Below, one piece after another: positions 6,402-6,877 of a stretch of DNA of 6,877 nt (positions are counted from its first letter, which is position 1; each line of letters begins with the position of its first letter). This DNA comes from Pseudomonadota bacterium. GTDB lineage: Bacteria; Pseudomonadota; Alphaproteobacteria; Rhizobiales; Tepidamorphaceae. The notes below the pieces were generated by a model. That model ran no database searches and was not told the origin of the DNA. It saw only the letters and a list, made by a program, of their open reading frames with translations. A program made the position numbers and the translations under genes. The DNA is taken from positions 1 through 6,877 of the forward strand of contig JAEYRQ010000324.1 of NCBI GenBank assembly GCA_023435545.1. Reading direction: 5' to 3'.

Positions 6402-6877
6402 TCAGATCAGCTTCAGGCCGCGCAGGCTCGCGTGTCCATTGCGGCCGACGATGACGTGGTCGTGGACGGTGACGCCGAGCGGCTGCGCGATGTCGATGAT
6501 CGTCTTCGTCATCTCGATGTCGGCGCGCGACGGCGTCGGGTCGCCGCTCGGATGGTTGTGCACCAGGATGATGGCTGTCGCGGAAAGTTCGAGCGCGCGC
6601 TTGATTACCTCGCGCGGATAGACCGGCGTATGGTCGACGGTGCCGGTCTGCTGCACTTCGTCCGAGATGAGTGCGTTTCGCTTATCGAGGAAGAGGATCC
6701 GGAACTGCTCCTTCTCGGCAAAGGCCATCGTCGTGCGGCAGTACTCGATCACCGCGGACCAGGATGCCAGCACCGGCCGCTTCTGCACGGCACCGCGGGC
6801 GATCCGCTCGGCGGCCGCCTGCACGAGCTTGAGTTCCGTCACGGCCGCGTCGCCGACGCCCTCGACCTCGCGCAGCC
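6402..6877 (-). CDS. radC: RadC family JAB/MPN-domain protein, 5' end cut by the window
   Basis: This 3' part of the gene encodes 157 complete codons. The first visible residues, [16 protein letters not shown], are the end of the N-terminal helix-hairpin-helix (UPF0758) region, so the GTG at 6842 is an internal valine and not a start; about 60-90 residues should lie beyond the edge. The MPN+ metal-binding motif is intact: [14 protein letters not shown], encoded within about 6522-6560 and containing the HxH plus downstream Ser and Asp that bind zinc. The ending LRGLKLI is also typical. Named for radiation sensitivity in E. coli, but that original phenotype was later traced to recG and the biochemical role remains unsettled. 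The gene converges on the aminotransferase with a 19-base gap and no clear terminator between them. It looks like the chromosomal housekeeping copy, since no mobile-element genes are visible nearby. Confidence 0.95.
   Translation of the reverse strand, partial: LREVEGVGDAAVTELKLVQAAAERIARGAVQKRPVLASWSAVIEYCRTTMAFAEKEQFRILFLDKRNALISDEVQQTGTVDHTPVYPREVIKRALELSATAIILVHNHPSGDPTPSRADIEMTKTIIDIAQPLGVTVHDHVIVGRNGHASLRGLKLI

Noticed and set aside
6842..6877. radC beginning at the GTG at 6842
   Set aside because: Upstream codons remain open to the window edge and encode the conserved [12 protein letters not shown] helix-hairpin-helix sequence, so the gene continues past the window.
1..6877. CRISPR array, tRNA, rRNA, insertion sequence, toxin-antitoxin or defence genes
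   Set aside because: I looked on both strands and found no regularly spaced repeats, cloverleaf-like segments, transposase motifs or small gene pairs; almost all sequence is accounted for by six metabolic or housekeeping genes.

Overview
The window is GC-rich (roughly two thirds G+C by eye) and densely coding, with tightly overlapping genes. Protein style, codon use and the RadC sequence suggest a Gram-negative bacterium of the Pseudomonadota, most likely an alphaproteobacterium. That placement is an inference; no rRNA or other phylogenetic marker is present.

Layout. Positions 13-4887 hold a compact four-gene operon on the minus strand, read from right to left: an SDR-family 3-hydroxyacyl-CoA dehydrogenase-like protein (3949-4887), a double-hotdog MaoC-type acyl-CoA dehydratase/hydratase (3107-3952), an ANL-superfamily acid-CoA ligase (1443-3110) and a metal-dependent amidohydrolase (13-1440). 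The first three genes are joined by two 4-base ATGA stop/start overlaps. The amidohydrolase starts 2 bases after the ligase stop, on a GTG codon preceded by a good Shine-Dalgarno. A 139-base divergent intergenic region (4888-5026) separates the operon from a plus-strand PLP-dependent class I aminotransferase resembling 2-aminoadipate transaminase (LysN-like) enzymes (5027-6382). Converging on it from the right, 19 bases away, is the 3' part of radC (6402-6877), cut by the window edge.

How the genes may work together. The ligase would make a CoA thioester, the MaoC protein would hydrate or dehydrate an enoyl/3-hydroxyacyl-CoA, and the SDR would oxidise the 3-hydroxyacyl-CoA. SDR plus MaoC is the split equivalent of the two catalytic parts of peroxisomal multifunctional enzyme type 2. 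No acyl-CoA dehydrogenase or thiolase is visible, so the route is incomplete here or acts on an already unsaturated acid. The amidohydrolase, and possibly the divergent aminotransferase, suggest a nitrogen-containing substrate. The substrate cannot be read from the sequence.

I see no mobile element, CRISPR array, tRNA/rRNA, phage gene or defence system. The points most worth a second look are non-canonical active sites in three operon proteins (ligase A10 lysine, MaoC C-terminal motif, amidohydrolase HxxE glutamate) and the ambiguous, AT-rich 5' end of the aminotransferase gene.
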